A stretch of DNA of 64,000 bases from Alcaligenes faecalis (GTDB taxonomy: Bacteria; Pseudomonadota; Gammaproteobacteria; Burkholderiales; Burkholderiaceae_B): the NCBI RefSeq assembly GCF_005311025.1, contig NZ_CP031747.1, positions 3,201,634-3,265,633 of the forward strand, in the 5' to 3' direction. The notes under the pieces are model-generated. The model did not search any database, was not told the origin of the DNA, and saw nothing but the letters and a program-made list of their open reading frames with translations. A program made the translations under genes and the position numbers. Positions 18,469 through 26,638 of the stretch are shown here, in pieces (the stretch's first letter is position 1; every line of letters starts with the position of its first letter).

Positions 18469-19071
18469 TTAGGGCATCCTCAAATCGCTGGGGGTGTCCA
18501 CATCGCGCAAAATCCCCTCGTCCACCAAAGGCACAAACAAGGTCTGATCCTTGTTGGCCTGCAACAAGCCACGCGCGCCCTGCTCGTCTGCAAGCTCCAA
18601 AAGCTGCTGATGCCATTCCAATCCAAAGCCAACAGGGTTGCCGGGCTGGCCATTCAAAACGGGACGTACAATTCCGGCCCCATCCTGCACAGCCTGGGCC
18701 ACCGCCGCTACGGTGCTTGGCCGCAACCAAGGCATATCCGCCAGCAGAACGACATAACCATAACGGGGACTGCAAGCGTGGATCCCGGCTTTCAGGCTGA
18801 CACCCATACCGCGGATGGCCTCAGGTGCCTGAACAAATCTGACCGGCAAGCCACTCAGCTCCCGACGCAAAATCTGCTCATGGACATCACAAACAAGCAG
18901 CACTTCATCAAGCACGGACAAAGCCGTCTCACAGACGCGGCGCACCATCGTTCTGCCATCTTCAGTCTTGGCCAATAGCTTCAACTGCTGGCCCGACGGA
19001 TCGAACCGCCTACCCAGGCCCGCCGCCAGAATAATGCCCGCCACTCCAGATACATGCTGCTGCCCTGCCAT
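18469..19071 (-). CDS. MocA/MobA-like nucleotidyltransferase
   Basis: A 200-residue NTP-transferase. AGIILAAGLGRRFDPSGQQLKLL is the nucleotide-binding start of MocA/NboR-type molybdenum cofactor cytidylyltransferases, with LLADMPWLRPSTV carrying the metal-binding Asp and PVLNGQPGNPVGFG the pterin-facing loop. I chose ATG 19071 (MAGQQHVSG) just before the domain; an in-frame ATG at 19176 adds a non-conserved 35-residue tail. It converges on ycgR with an 8-bp gap. The cofactor itself is inferred; no xanthine-dehydrogenase-type gene is adjacent. Confidence 0.82.
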   Translation of the reverse strand: MAGQQHVSGVAGIILAAGLGRRFDPSGQQLKLLAKTEDGRTMVRRVCETALSVLDEVLLVCDVHEQILRRELSGLPVRFVQAPEAIRGMGVSLKAGIHACSPRYGYVVLLADMPWLRPSTVAAVAQAVQDGAGIVRPVLNGQPGNPVGFGLEWHQQLLELADEQGARGLLQANKDQTLFVPLVDEGILRDVDTPSDLRMP

Positions 19072-19203
19072 CCTGGCTCCTTTTGAACGATGTGGTGCCT
19101 CGTCGAAAATGCTTATTACTTCGCTCACTAGACTAATAGAAAGAAGCGTGGAGGAACAAGCTGGGTGAAAGAACATTGATTAGTGGATAAAAGAAGTCTC
19201 TGT

Positions 19204-19455
19204 GAAAACGCCATTCAGTCGGCCTGTTGATGTGTCCGGGCTGAGCACTTGCCGGTGCTACGCACCGGTACCCTAGTCAGAAGATAGCTACGGGCGCATC
19301 CTGAACTCGCGGGGTGGTTCGTCCCCCGGACGAACCACAAGCGTCCCGCTCAAACAGCAGGATGCTTGCACCCCTACGCTATCTCCTGCCCGCGGCAAGT
19401 ACTCTGATCCGCCCCAACACATCAACAGGCCGACTGAACGGCTCACAATGGTTTT
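19204..19455 (+). repeat. Large structured palindromic element, copy 1
   Basis: A 22-bp perfect inverted repeat closes the element (19214-19235 with 19417-19438, beginning TTCAGTCGGCC), with GAAAAC/GTTTTC outside it. Inside come CTTGCC/GGCAAG, GATAGC (19283)/GCTATC (19378), GCATCCTG (19296)/CAGGATGC (19358) and a central perfect 11-bp hairpin, GTGGTTCGTCC/GGACGAACCAC (19314-19338, loop CCC). A separate CCGGTGC-tac-GCACCGG hairpin lies at 19252-19268. About 113 bp (19302-19415) is similar to copy 2 in inverted orientation. No transposase or T-run is present. Function unknown. Confidence 0.8.
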
Positions 19456-19562
19456 CTCTCTACCAAATCCTTGCTAATTCCTTGAAAAATAGGGCTTCTT
19501 TCCTTTCACCTCCTCTGCCAGTGCCGTTTGGGCTTTGAGTGAGGCCGGTGGATGGTTTTCTT

Positions 19563-19734
19563 GTGGGGCCCGGGTACGGCTTGGCGGGCGAGTCAGGGCT
19601 CTTGCCGCGGGCAGAGTGCTGGGGCGGGATGCAAGGGTCGTGCTGTTTGAGGAGCACGCTTGCGGTTTGTCCGGGGGACAAACCGCGCTCCGAGTTAAGT
19701 AGTCCGCCCCAACACCCGGTCCCGGGGCCTCGAG
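19563..19734 (-). repeat. Large structured palindromic element, copy 2 (inverted relative to copy 1)
   Basis: The central hairpin is GCGGTTTGTCC/GGACAAACCGC (19662-19686), the counterpart of copy 1 with two base pairs changed on both sides, so pairing is kept. A flanking stem joins GTGCTGGGGCGG (19616-19627) to CCGCCCCAACAC (19704-19715) with one mismatch, and a G/C-rich outer stem joins about 19564-19577 to 19718-19733. The sequence matching copy 1 covers about 19585-19698 (sharing CTCAAACAGCA and CTTGCCCGCGG-type blocks on the minus strand). Its stems differ from those of copy 1 but occupy corresponding positions. Confidence 0.78.
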
Positions 19735-19906
19735 TGGCGACCTGCATAAAGCAGCTGGAACCATAAACATCCCCAAGCAGTCTCCGCAACAAAGACAAAC
19801 GAAGCATTCATCCTCCCTAAACTCTCTATATAGTCATAAAGGCATAGCAGCCTCACCGACTTGGCCCTACACTAGCCCGGAACAGATATTCCTGAGCGAA
19901 ATTACT

Positions 19907-21370
19907 ATGCATGAAGACATCCTGATTAACGTCACTCCGTTTGAAACCCGTGTTGCCCTGGTCGAGCAAGGTGCTGTCCAGGAAATTCATATCGAGCGCA
20001 GCATCCAACGCGGTTATGTGGGGAACGTCTATCTGGGAAAGGTGGCACGGGTTTTGCCCGGCATGCAAAGTGCCTTCATTGATATTGGCCTGGAACGCGC
20101 GGCGTTTATCCATGTCGCGGACTTACGCCAGAATCGCACCGAGCGTAATCAGGGTAGTCCCACCACGCCGATTGAAAAGCTCTTGTACGAAGGTCAGTCT
20201 CTATTAGTACAAGTCATCAAGGATCCATTGGGTACCAAGGGTGCTCGTGTATCAACACAAATCAGTATTGCGGGCCGCATGTTGGTGTATCTGCCTTTTG
20301 ATCCTCATATTGGCGTATCGCAACGGATTGGTTCGGATGCAGACCGGATCGAGCTGCGCGAGCGTGTCAGTCGTCTTATGCCCAAGGATGAGAAAGGCGG
20401 TTTCATCGTACGGACTCAGGCCGAATGCGCGACGGATGAAGAGATCAGTGCAGACCAGCAGTATCTGCGTACTTTGTGGACACGTATTCAGGAACGTATC
20501 CGCGAGCAAGGCGCCCCCTCTGTGCTTTATACGGACTTGAGCCTGGCGCAACGTGTTTTACGCGATATGGTGACGCCCAACACCCAATCCATCATCGTGG
20601 ACTCACGCACCGTCGTGCAGGAGATGAAGGAGTGGGCACAGATTTACACGCCCTCGGTGCTTGAGCGCATCAGTCACCACAAAGGCAGTCGCGCTCTGTT
20701 TGATACAGCCCATGTGGATGAAGAAATCAATCGCGCCCTGTCGCGTCGGGTAGATTTGAAGTCCGGCGGCTATTTGATTATCGATCAGACCGAAGCCCTG
20801 ACTACGGTGGATGTGAATACCGGCGGTTTCGTCGGTGGTCGCAACTTTGACGACACGATCTTCAAAACAAACCTGGAAGCAGCGATTGCCCTGGCCCGCC
20901 AGCTGCGTCTGCGCAATCTGGGTGGCATCATCATCCTGGACTTTATTGATATGGACGACCCTGCTCACCGGGAGTCTGTCTTGCAGGAGCTGCAAAAAGC
21001 GCTGGCCAAAGACCGCACTCGCGTGACGATCAATGGCTTTAGTCAATTAGGTCTGGTGGAAATGACGCGCAAACGTACGCGTGACTCTTTGGCGCACCAA
21101 CTATGCGAGCCCTGCCCCACCTGCCAATCGCGAGGTTCCGTCCGCACGGCCCGCACCGTCTGCTATGAAATCTTGCGCGAGGTCCTGCGCGAAGCCAAAC
21201 AATTCAATCCCAAAGAATTTCGTATTTTGGCGGCTCAAGAGGTCGTGGACCTGTTTCTGGAAGAAGAAAGCCAGCACCTGGCCGTGGCGGGCGACTTTAT
21301 CGGCAAACCTATTTCTCTGGAAGTAGATCCACACTACTCCCAGGAACAGTACGACATTATTTTGCTGTAA
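19907..21370 (+). CDS. rng: Ribonuclease G
   Basis: A 487-residue endoribonuclease that matures the 5' end of 16S rRNA and degrades some mRNAs. It begins MHEDILINVTPFETRVALVE, has an S1 RNA-binding domain (residues about 35-120: GNVYLGKVARVLPGMQSAFIDIG), the DNase I-like catalytic region with TTVDVNTGGFVG (metal-binding Asp), and the Zn-link CPTC in CEPCPTCQSRG. It has no long C-terminal scaffold, so it is RNase G rather than E. It normally lies next to maf; here the upstream side is the structured-repeat gap. Confidence 0.96.
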   Translation: MHEDILINVTPFETRVALVEQGAVQEIHIERSIQRGYVGNVYLGKVARVLPGMQSAFIDIGLERAAFIHVADLRQNRTERNQGSPTTPIEKLLYEGQSLLVQVIKDPLGTKGARVSTQISIAGRMLVYLPFDPHIGVSQRIGSDADRIELRERVSRLMPKDEKGGFIVRTQAECATDEEISADQQYLRTLWTRIQERIREQGAPSVLYTDLSLAQRVLRDMVTPNTQSIIVDSRTVVQEMKEWAQIYTPSVLERISHHKGSRALFDTAHVDEEINRALSRRVDLKSGGYLIIDQTEALTTVDVNTGGFVGGRNFDDTIFKTNLEAAIALARQLRLRNLGGIIILDFIDMDDPAHRESVLQELQKALAKDRTRVTINGFSQLGLVEMTRKRTRDSLAHQLCEPCPTCQSRGSVRTARTVCYEILREVLREAKQFNPKEFRILAAQEVVDLFLEEESQHLAVAGDFIGKPISLEVDPHYSQEQYDIILL

Positions 21371-21545
21371 TTGGTCAGCATTGGGGTTGGCTGGGTAGCC
21401 AATCCCCTGCATTAGCTCTTGTACGGCAAGGTCTGCGGCCTGCTCGGACACGCTCCTACACACGCAAAGCTCAGACACAGATACAAGCAAACCAGCAAAC
21501 ATCTTCTGGCACGCGGCAACTAGCAGCAGAAAAACACGCCCCGGC

Positions 21546-22082
21546 TTATTCGCGGATCTGATGGCGGATGATATGAAAGCCCTCTGACTCCTGAGGTGCC
21601 ACAAAGTAAGAGCTGAACAAATCAAACTGCGCTTCGGTCGTCTCAAAGGGATGCTCACCACTGGCATTACGGGCATGCAAACGTGCTTTGCACAGTTCAT
21701 CTGCCACATCCAGATAATGCAGTTCATGAGCCACAGCCGATTTTTCAATCAGCTCCCGCGCCCAAGCGCGTGTTGCCAAGGTATTGGACGGAAAATCCAG
21801 CACTACAGACACTCCGGCCCGCAACAAAGCAGCAATATGCGGTGCCATGGCCGCCCGCAACTGCGCTGAACAGCGCGCGTAATCTTCCAAAGACGCAATT
21901 TGACCGGGGTATACGTTAGCCAGCCAGAAATCTTCGCTGATTAGCACGGTCTTGGGCTGCTCGGACAGCTTTTTAGCAAGGGTGGATTTACCCGCCGCAA
22001 TCTTGCCGCAAATCAGATAAAGCATCGCTGCTGTCGAGGCTGTCTGTCTGACTGGGGGTGTAGAAGCAAGATCCATAATCAT
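21546..22082 (-). CDS. Small P-loop ATPase/kinase-like protein (AAA_33, zeta-toxin-like fold)
   Basis: A 178-residue protein with Walker A GKIAAGKSTLAKKLS (residues about 26-40), a following ISEDFWLANVYPG segment with Asp, VVLDFPSNT as the Walker B-like strand, and LHARNASGEHPFETTEAQFD as a lid region. This is the fold of AAA_33 kinases and zeta-type enzymes; those phosphorylate small molecules or nucleic acids. No antitoxin-sized partner is adjacent. The start at 22082 (or ATG 22076) has AGAGA upstream, better than ATG 22025 directly before the P-loop. The substrate is unknown. Confidence 0.8.
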   Translation of the reverse strand: MIMDLASTPPVRQTASTAAMLYLICGKIAAGKSTLAKKLSEQPKTVLISEDFWLANVYPGQIASLEDYARCSAQLRAAMAPHIAALLRAGVSVVLDFPSNTLATRAWARELIEKSAVAHELHYLDVADELCKARLHARNASGEHPFETTEAQFDLFSSYFVAPQESEGFHIIRHQIRE

Positions 22083-22104
22083 CTCTGTTCATTGAGAGGG
22101 ACTG

Positions 22105-22134
22105 AAAACAATAAACCCGCCTGAAAAAGCGGGT
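22105..22134 (-). terminator. Intrinsic terminator of the msbA-lipoprotein unit
   Basis: Read on the minus strand, ACCCGC and GCGGGT (22129-22134 and 22115-22120) pair across an 8-nt loop, followed by TTTATTGTTTT. It lies 78 bp past the lipoprotein stop. Confidence 0.8.
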
Positions 22135-22211
22135 CACGAGCAGGACAGTCTTGTCCTGCGATCAGGGCGCCTCATGTGCTGAGCGAGTTGCCCAGCACAA
22201 AGCTTGGACAC

Positions 22212-22670
22212 TTACAGCGGCGCAACCGGTACAAAATCATCCTCGGGCAGCACTTCTTTTGGTGCATCGTCCGGGTTGCACACACCTGGAGCACGAATTG
22301 AAGTGAAGATCTCCTGAATCTCTCGCTTCACATCAGCGCGGTAAGCGTAAACCTTTGCGTCTACCCAACCCTTTTGCATCAGGGTCAGATCGATCAGGAT
22401 ACTTTTATCCCAGCCCGCCCCCGGTTCCAGTTCGTAGCGCAAAGTGCCGTAGCTGGCCTGACGCTCATCCATTTTGAAAACCGCTGCTTTGCCACACTCG
22501 GCCTGATGCTTGAACAAGGCACGCTGAATACCCACAAAGTCCGTATTGATGCGGCGCTCCGTCTTGAAGTAACTGGGACGACGCAAATCCTGTTCTCGCA
22601 GTTCCGCACCCTGCTTGGCACACCCTGCCAACACAGCCAGCCCGGCCAGCGCAAGAATGATTTTCTTCAT
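22212..22670 (-). CDS. Predicted lipoprotein of unknown function
   Basis: A 152-residue exported protein: a positively charged start (MKK), a hydrophobic core and the lipobox LAGC at residues about 14-17, so it should be lipidated and anchored in the envelope. The mature part is hydrophilic with two more Cys residues (EC at about 58 and VC at about 134) that could form a disulfide. No recognised domain. It lies 30 bp downstream of msbA in the same direction, before a terminator, so it probably travels with msbA. Confidence 0.85.
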   Translation of the reverse strand: MKKIILALAGLAVLAGCAKQGAELREQDLRRPSYFKTERRINTDFVGIQRALFKHQAECGKAAVFKMDERQASYGTLRYELEPGAGWDKSILIDLTLMQKGWVDAKVYAYRADVKREIQEIFTSIRAPGVCNPDDAPKEVLPEDDFVPVAPL

Positions 22671-22700
22671 GATGTTCCTTATCGTGCAGCCCCAGGCTGC

Positions 22701-24494
22701 TTATTCGTTGAACTGAAACTGCATTTGGTAGAAACCGGCGTACACACCGTTGCGGGCCAGCAATTCGTCGTGACGGCCCTGCTCAATAATCCGCCCTTCG
22801 TCCAGCACCAGGATTTGATCCGCATTTTGTACGGTAGACAGACGATGCGCAATCACCAAGGTACTGCGGCCCTTCATCAGGGTCTCCAGCGACATCTGAA
22901 CCTGACGCTCGGACTCATTATCCAGAGCCGAGGTGGCCTCATCCAGAATCAGAATGGGAGCATTTTTAATCAAGGCACGGGCAATGGCCAGACGCTGACG
23001 CTGGCCACCAGACAGAGAGTTGGCGTTCTCGCCCACCATCGTATCCAGACCTTGTGGCAAGCCTTCCACGAACTCGCGCAGATTGGCTGCCTCCAGCGCT
23101 TCCCAGATACGCTCCGGCGTAACATCGGCTCCTGCACCATAGGCCACGTTTTGGCCAATCGTCGCCTCAAACAGCACCACGTCCTGGCTGACCAAAGAAA
23201 TCTGGCTACGCAAGCTACGCAAGGTCAGCTCTTCGGAGGGAATGCCATCTACCCGCACTTGCCCACTGCTAGGAATCAAGAAACGCGGCAACATATTGGC
23301 CAGTGTGGTCTTGCCACTACCGGAACGGCCAACCAGGGCAATGGTCTGGCCGGGCTGCACCGCAAAACTGACCTCGGACAAGGTATCGCGATGCGCGTTG
23401 GGGAAACGATGTGACACCGAGTCGAACTCGATATGCCCATGCACAGGCTGCGTGAACTCTCGAGTCCCGGTATCGGGCTCAGGGTCCTGGTCAACCAGCT
23501 TGAAGACACTTTCCGCCGCCACCAGCATGCGCTGCATCGTGCCGGTGATATTGGTCAAACGCTTGATAGGGTCAAAAATCTGTCCCAGGGCAGCCATGAA
23601 AGCGGCAAAGCTACCGATAGTCAGCGTGCCGGTATTGGCCTGGTAAAGAGCGACAAAAATCACTCCGGCCACGGCAATCGACACAAACAACTGTGTGATG
23701 GGCGACAGAGCGGCATCCGCAGAAGCTGCACGCATGGCGAAGCGGCGCAGGCGCGCATTCACATACATGAAACGGGTGTTTTCGCGCTCGTAGCCATCAA
23801 ACAGCTTGATGACACGTTGGGCATCGATAGCTTCACTGACCACACGAGTCAGCTCGGCATTCATGTTCACGGTATCGCGGTTGATGCGGCGCAGGCGACG
23901 CGACACCAGTTTGGCCACAAAGACCGAGGCGGGCATGACCAGAAACACGATCACGGTCAATTGCCAGGACATGTAAAGCAAAACACCCAACAAGGCGATC
24001 ACGGTCAAGGTTTCACGCACTACGACGGTGACCACCTCGGTGGCCACACCAGTCATGGTGCCGGCATCAATCGTGAAGCGGTTCAGCAAACGGCCAGTAT
24101 CCCCTTGCTTGAACTCCGAATCGGACAATCCCAGCAAGCGGGAGAACATGTCACCACGTAAAGTCAGCAACATTTTGTTGGCGATCCAGGCAAACAAATA
24201 AGAACTGCCGTAACTGGTCACGCCGCGCACAAACATCAGCCCGATCACCGCCAGCGGGATGGACCACATATAGTCCGGATTGGCACCCGTAAAGCCATCA
24301 TCCAGCAAAGGCTTCATGATCACCGCCAGCACTGGCTGGGTAGCCGAGGAGATACTGACCAGGATCAGCGCCAGCACCGCCACCTTCCAATAAGGCAGCA
24401 AACGGCTATAAATGCGCTTCCAGAGATCGGATTTGACAGGATCGTGCCCAGCAGGCTTGATTTTGGTTTCTATGGCGTTGGACAACGAGGACAC
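22701..24494 (-). CDS. msbA: Lipid A export ABC transporter MsbA
   Basis: A 597-residue half-transporter with six membrane helices in the first 320 residues and an ABC ATPase at the end: Walker A GRSGSGKTT, signature LSGGQRQRLAIARAL, Walker B ILILDEATSALD and the H-loop VIAHRLST. Flipping of lipid A-core across the inner membrane is the known role. Length and the STATQPVLAVIMKPLLDDGFTG start match MsbA. Translation appears to start at GTG 24494 with only a weak ribosome-binding site. The divergent neighbour is a GT9 glycosyltransferase, consistent with LPS metabolism. Confidence 0.94.
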   Translation of the reverse strand: MSSLSNAIETKIKPAGHDPVKSDLWKRIYSRLLPYWKVAVLALILVSISSATQPVLAVIMKPLLDDGFTGANPDYMWSIPLAVIGLMFVRGVTSYGSSYLFAWIANKMLLTLRGDMFSRLLGLSDSEFKQGDTGRLLNRFTIDAGTMTGVATEVVTVVVRETLTVIALLGVLLYMSWQLTVIVFLVMPASVFVAKLVSRRLRRINRDTVNMNAELTRVVSEAIDAQRVIKLFDGYERENTRFMYVNARLRRFAMRAASADAALSPITQLFVSIAVAGVIFVALYQANTGTLTIGSFAAFMAALGQIFDPIKRLTNITGTMQRMLVAAESVFKLVDQDPEPDTGTREFTQPVHGHIEFDSVSHRFPNAHRDTLSEVSFAVQPGQTIALVGRSGSGKTTLANMLPRFLIPSSGQVRVDGIPSEELTLRSLRSQISLVSQDVVLFEATIGQNVAYGAGADVTPERIWEALEAANLREFVEGLPQGLDTMVGENANSLSGGQRQRLAIARALIKNAPILILDEATSALDNESERQVQMSLETLMKGRSTLVIAHRLSTVQNADQILVLDEGRIIEQGRHDELLARNGVYAGFYQMQFQFNE

Positions 24495-24584
24495 CCTATA
24501 TACTATCTAATTGTGTTTATTCTAACGCTCATTGCCTGAGTCGAGCGCCTCCGCACTTGTTGGTTCTGCCTAGTTGTCCTGTTC

Positions 24585-25547
24585 ATGTCTGATCCCTCTG
24601 CCCTTTATTTACGATTGCCTAATTGGCTAGGCGATGTATGCATGAGCCTGCCGTGTTTACAGGCTCTGTTGGATACCGGTTTGCCCGTCGTGGTTTGCGC
24701 CCGCCCCTGGGCCCGCGAACTGCTGTCGGCTTACCCCTTGCATGGCTTCATCCCCATGAGCAGCCACTGGCACCAGGATGCCAAGGCCATACGCCGTTAT
24801 CGTCGCCAGCACGGCCATCGCCAAGCTTATGGCCTGCTGCTGCCCGATTCGCTGAGCAGTGCCCTCAGCTTCAAACTGGCAGGTCTGCCAGCCTGCGGTT
24901 ACCGGGACGATGGCCGTAGCCTTTTATTACGATGGCCGTTAAATAAGCCGCAAAAGCAGTTGCATGCGGTGCAATCCTGGTTCTATATTGTTCAGCAGGC
25001 TTTGGCGCTGTGGAAATTGAACCCGGCGCCTGAACAAGCCCCAGCCACCCTGGATTTGACGCTCAGCCCCCTGCAACGGCAAGAAGGCGACAACAGTCTG
25101 CGCCAAGCCGCCCTGCGCCCCGGTGACTATATTCTGATCGCCCCTACCGCAACGGGACTGCACAAAGGCCGCGTCAAAGTCTGGCCGTATTTCGACCAAC
25201 TGACCCGCCATCTGCAAGCCCAAGGCAAAACCGTCATTATGTGCCCCCCGCCCAACGAGCATGAGGCTGCCCTGCAAAATGCGCCCAGCGCACGTTGCCT
25301 GCCGCCCCTGCCTTTAGGAGCGTTTGCGCGGCTTTGCCAACAGGCGCAGTGGGTTATTTGCAATGACTCTGGCGTCTCCCATGTCGCGGCAGCCATCAAG
25401 GCCCAGCAGCTGACCTTATGTGGCGTCACCAACCCTGAAGACACCGGTCCCTGGTCGCCACGGGCGATTTGCCTGGGGCGCGATGGCCAATGGCCAACGC
25501 TGGACGAGGTGGTGCAAGTGCTGGAGTCAGAGCGGGAGCACCCATGA
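24585..25547 (+). CDS. Heptosyltransferase-like glycosyltransferase (GT family 9)
   Basis: A 320-residue GT9 protein. LRLPNWLGDVCMSLPCLQAL is the N-terminal GT9 motif (RLPNWLGD as in WaaF), and VICNDSGVSHVAAAIKAQQLT, followed by GVTNPEDTGPWSP, is the nucleotide-sugar-binding C-terminal half. GT9 enzymes add heptose or related sugars to the LPS inner core. The exact donor cannot be told from sequence. It is divergent from msbA (90 bp) and overlaps the next gene by ATGA, forming a three-gene operon with ydcF-like and ykgJ-like genes. Confidence 0.88.
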   Translation: MSDPSALYLRLPNWLGDVCMSLPCLQALLDTGLPVVVCARPWARELLSAYPLHGFIPMSSHWHQDAKAIRRYRRQHGHRQAYGLLLPDSLSSALSFKLAGLPACGYRDDGRSLLLRWPLNKPQKQLHAVQSWFYIVQQALALWKLNPAPEQAPATLDLTLSPLQRQEGDNSLRQAALRPGDYILIAPTATGLHKGRVKVWPYFDQLTRHLQAQGKTVIMCPPPNEHEAALQNAPSARCLPPLPLGAFARLCQQAQWVICNDSGVSHVAAAIKAQQLTLCGVTNPEDTGPWSPRAICLGRDGQWPTLDEVVQVLESEREHP

Positions 25548-26308
25548 ATGTATCGAGCATCCTGACCAGCCTGGTCATTCCGCTGAATTTGTTTGCCGCC
25601 CTACTACTTGTGGCGGTGCTGCTCTTTATCTTGCGCCTGCGCAAAACCGCCGCCGCTCTGGCCTTGGCCGGACTGCTCTGGACCGGCGCCTGGTCCCTGC
25701 CTGCCACCAGTCTGTATGCGGGCGGTTATCTGGAAAAAATGTATCCCTATCAGCCGGCTGAGCAGGTAACGCAAGCCGATGCCATTGTGGTTCTGGGCGG
25801 CCACACCGCTCAAAACCGCAGCAATTGGTTCTTGCCCCAAACAGCACAGAAAACATCGGCGCGGGTAGAACGAGCGGCCGATCTGTATAAAGCGGGCCGT
25901 GCACCTTACATTGTCTTGTCGGGAGCCGCGCTGGACGGCGGCATCAGTGAAGCCAAGGTCATGGCCAACACCCTGACTAATCTGGATGTGCCCGCCTCGG
26001 CCACACTGATGGAAAACGAAAGCCTGACCACCCAGCAAAATGGTGCATACACCGCCCAGCTACTGCAAGAAAAGCAGGCCAAGAAAGTCTTGTTGGTAAC
26101 CTCTGCCCTGCACATGCCACGCGCCATGGCAATTTTCCGCAAGCAAGGGGTCGATGTCATTGCGGCTGGTGCCGCCCCACAGCTAACGGTTCCGAACAGC
26201 CCCGAGTTTTCCATGTGGAAACCCAATCTGATGGCCCTGCAATCCAGCCGCTCCATCATCAAGGAATATGTCGGGATTCTGGTGTACTGGTCCCGAGGCT
26301 GGGCATGA
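25544..26308 (+). CDS. YdcF/ElyC-family (DUF218) envelope protein
   Basis: A 254-residue protein with two N-terminal membrane segments (residues about 5-27 and 33-52: [20 protein letters not shown] and [15 protein letters not shown]) and a DUF218 domain (residues about 80-240). [31 protein letters not shown] and [21 protein letters not shown] are family motifs. ElyC, the best-known member, supports undecaprenyl-phosphate metabolism and peptidoglycan synthesis. Start at ATG 25544 overlaps the GT9 stop. The operon context suggests a role in lipid-linked envelope sugar. Confidence 0.88.
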   Translation: MNVSSILTSLVIPLNLFAALLLVAVLLFILRLRKTAAALALAGLLWTGAWSLPATSLYAGGYLEKMYPYQPAEQVTQADAIVVLGGHTAQNRSNWFLPQTAQKTSARVERAADLYKAGRAPYIVLSGAALDGGISEAKVMANTLTNLDVPASATLMENESLTTQQNGAYTAQLLQEKQAKKVLLVTSALHMPRAMAIFRKQGVDVIAAGAAPQLTVPNSPEFSMWKPNLMALQSSRSIIKEYVGILVYWSRGWA

Positions 26309-26571
26309 TTTGCCGTTCTGAATGTGGGGCCTGCTGTATCGCCCCCTCTATCTCCAGTCCTATCCCCGGCATGCCCCACGGCAAGCCTGCGGGTGTGCCC
26401 TGTATTCAGCTGGACGAACAGCTACGTTGTCGGATTTTTGGCCAACCCGAACGCCCTGCCTGTTGCTCGGGCTTGCAAGCCTCGCCGGAAATGTGTGGAG
26501 AAAAGCGGGAAGATGCCTTGATCTGGCTGACGGAGCTGGAAACACTCACTGCTCCGTCCCTCAACAACTAA
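26305..26571 (+). CDS. YkgJ-family cysteine-cluster protein
   Basis: An 88-residue protein starting [16 protein letters not shown], with the YkgJ pattern of eight Cys residues (CGACC, PCIQL, RCRIF, CCSGL, MCGEK) expected to bind a metal, probably zinc or iron-sulfur. It overlaps the YdcF-like stop (ATGA), so it is translationally coupled. The operon ends with a terminator 7 bp later. The function of the family is not established. Confidence 0.86.
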   Translation: MICRSECGACCIAPSISSPIPGMPHGKPAGVPCIQLDEQLRCRIFGQPERPACCSGLQASPEMCGEKREDALIWLTELETLTAPSLNN

Positions 26572-26577
26572 GCATAA

Positions 26578-26612
26578 AAAAAGCGTTCTGAAATACACTC
26601 AGAACGCTTTTT
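26578..26612. terminator. Bidirectional intrinsic terminator
   Basis: AAAAAGCGTTCTGA and TCAGAACGCTTTTT form a perfect 14-bp stem with a 7-nt loop. It ends the GT9-ydcF-ykgJ operon and, in the other direction, the glycosyltransferase at 26639. Confidence 0.93.
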
Positions 26613-26638
26613 ACTACAGGCTTGGCCTGCATCTGACT

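Larger units (their letters stand above)
19072..19906. other. 835-bp non-coding gap between divergent mocA-like gene and rng
   Basis: Both flanking genes point outward, so nothing in this gap can be their terminator. Two long self-complementary elements fill 19204-19455 and 19563-19734 (listed separately). The short open frames here (for example 19314-19538) fall in the repeats and resemble each other only because the DNA repeats do. The last 170 bp before rng is AT-richer, with TATAGT at about 19833 and TACACT at 19869, but no convincing -35 partner. Confidence 0.7.

Noticed and set aside
19314-19776. Short open frames on both strands in the mocA-rng gap that resemble each other
   Set aside because: Their likeness comes from the inverted DNA repeat. 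The hairpin evidence fits a structured element better than coding; no ribosome-binding site is convincing.
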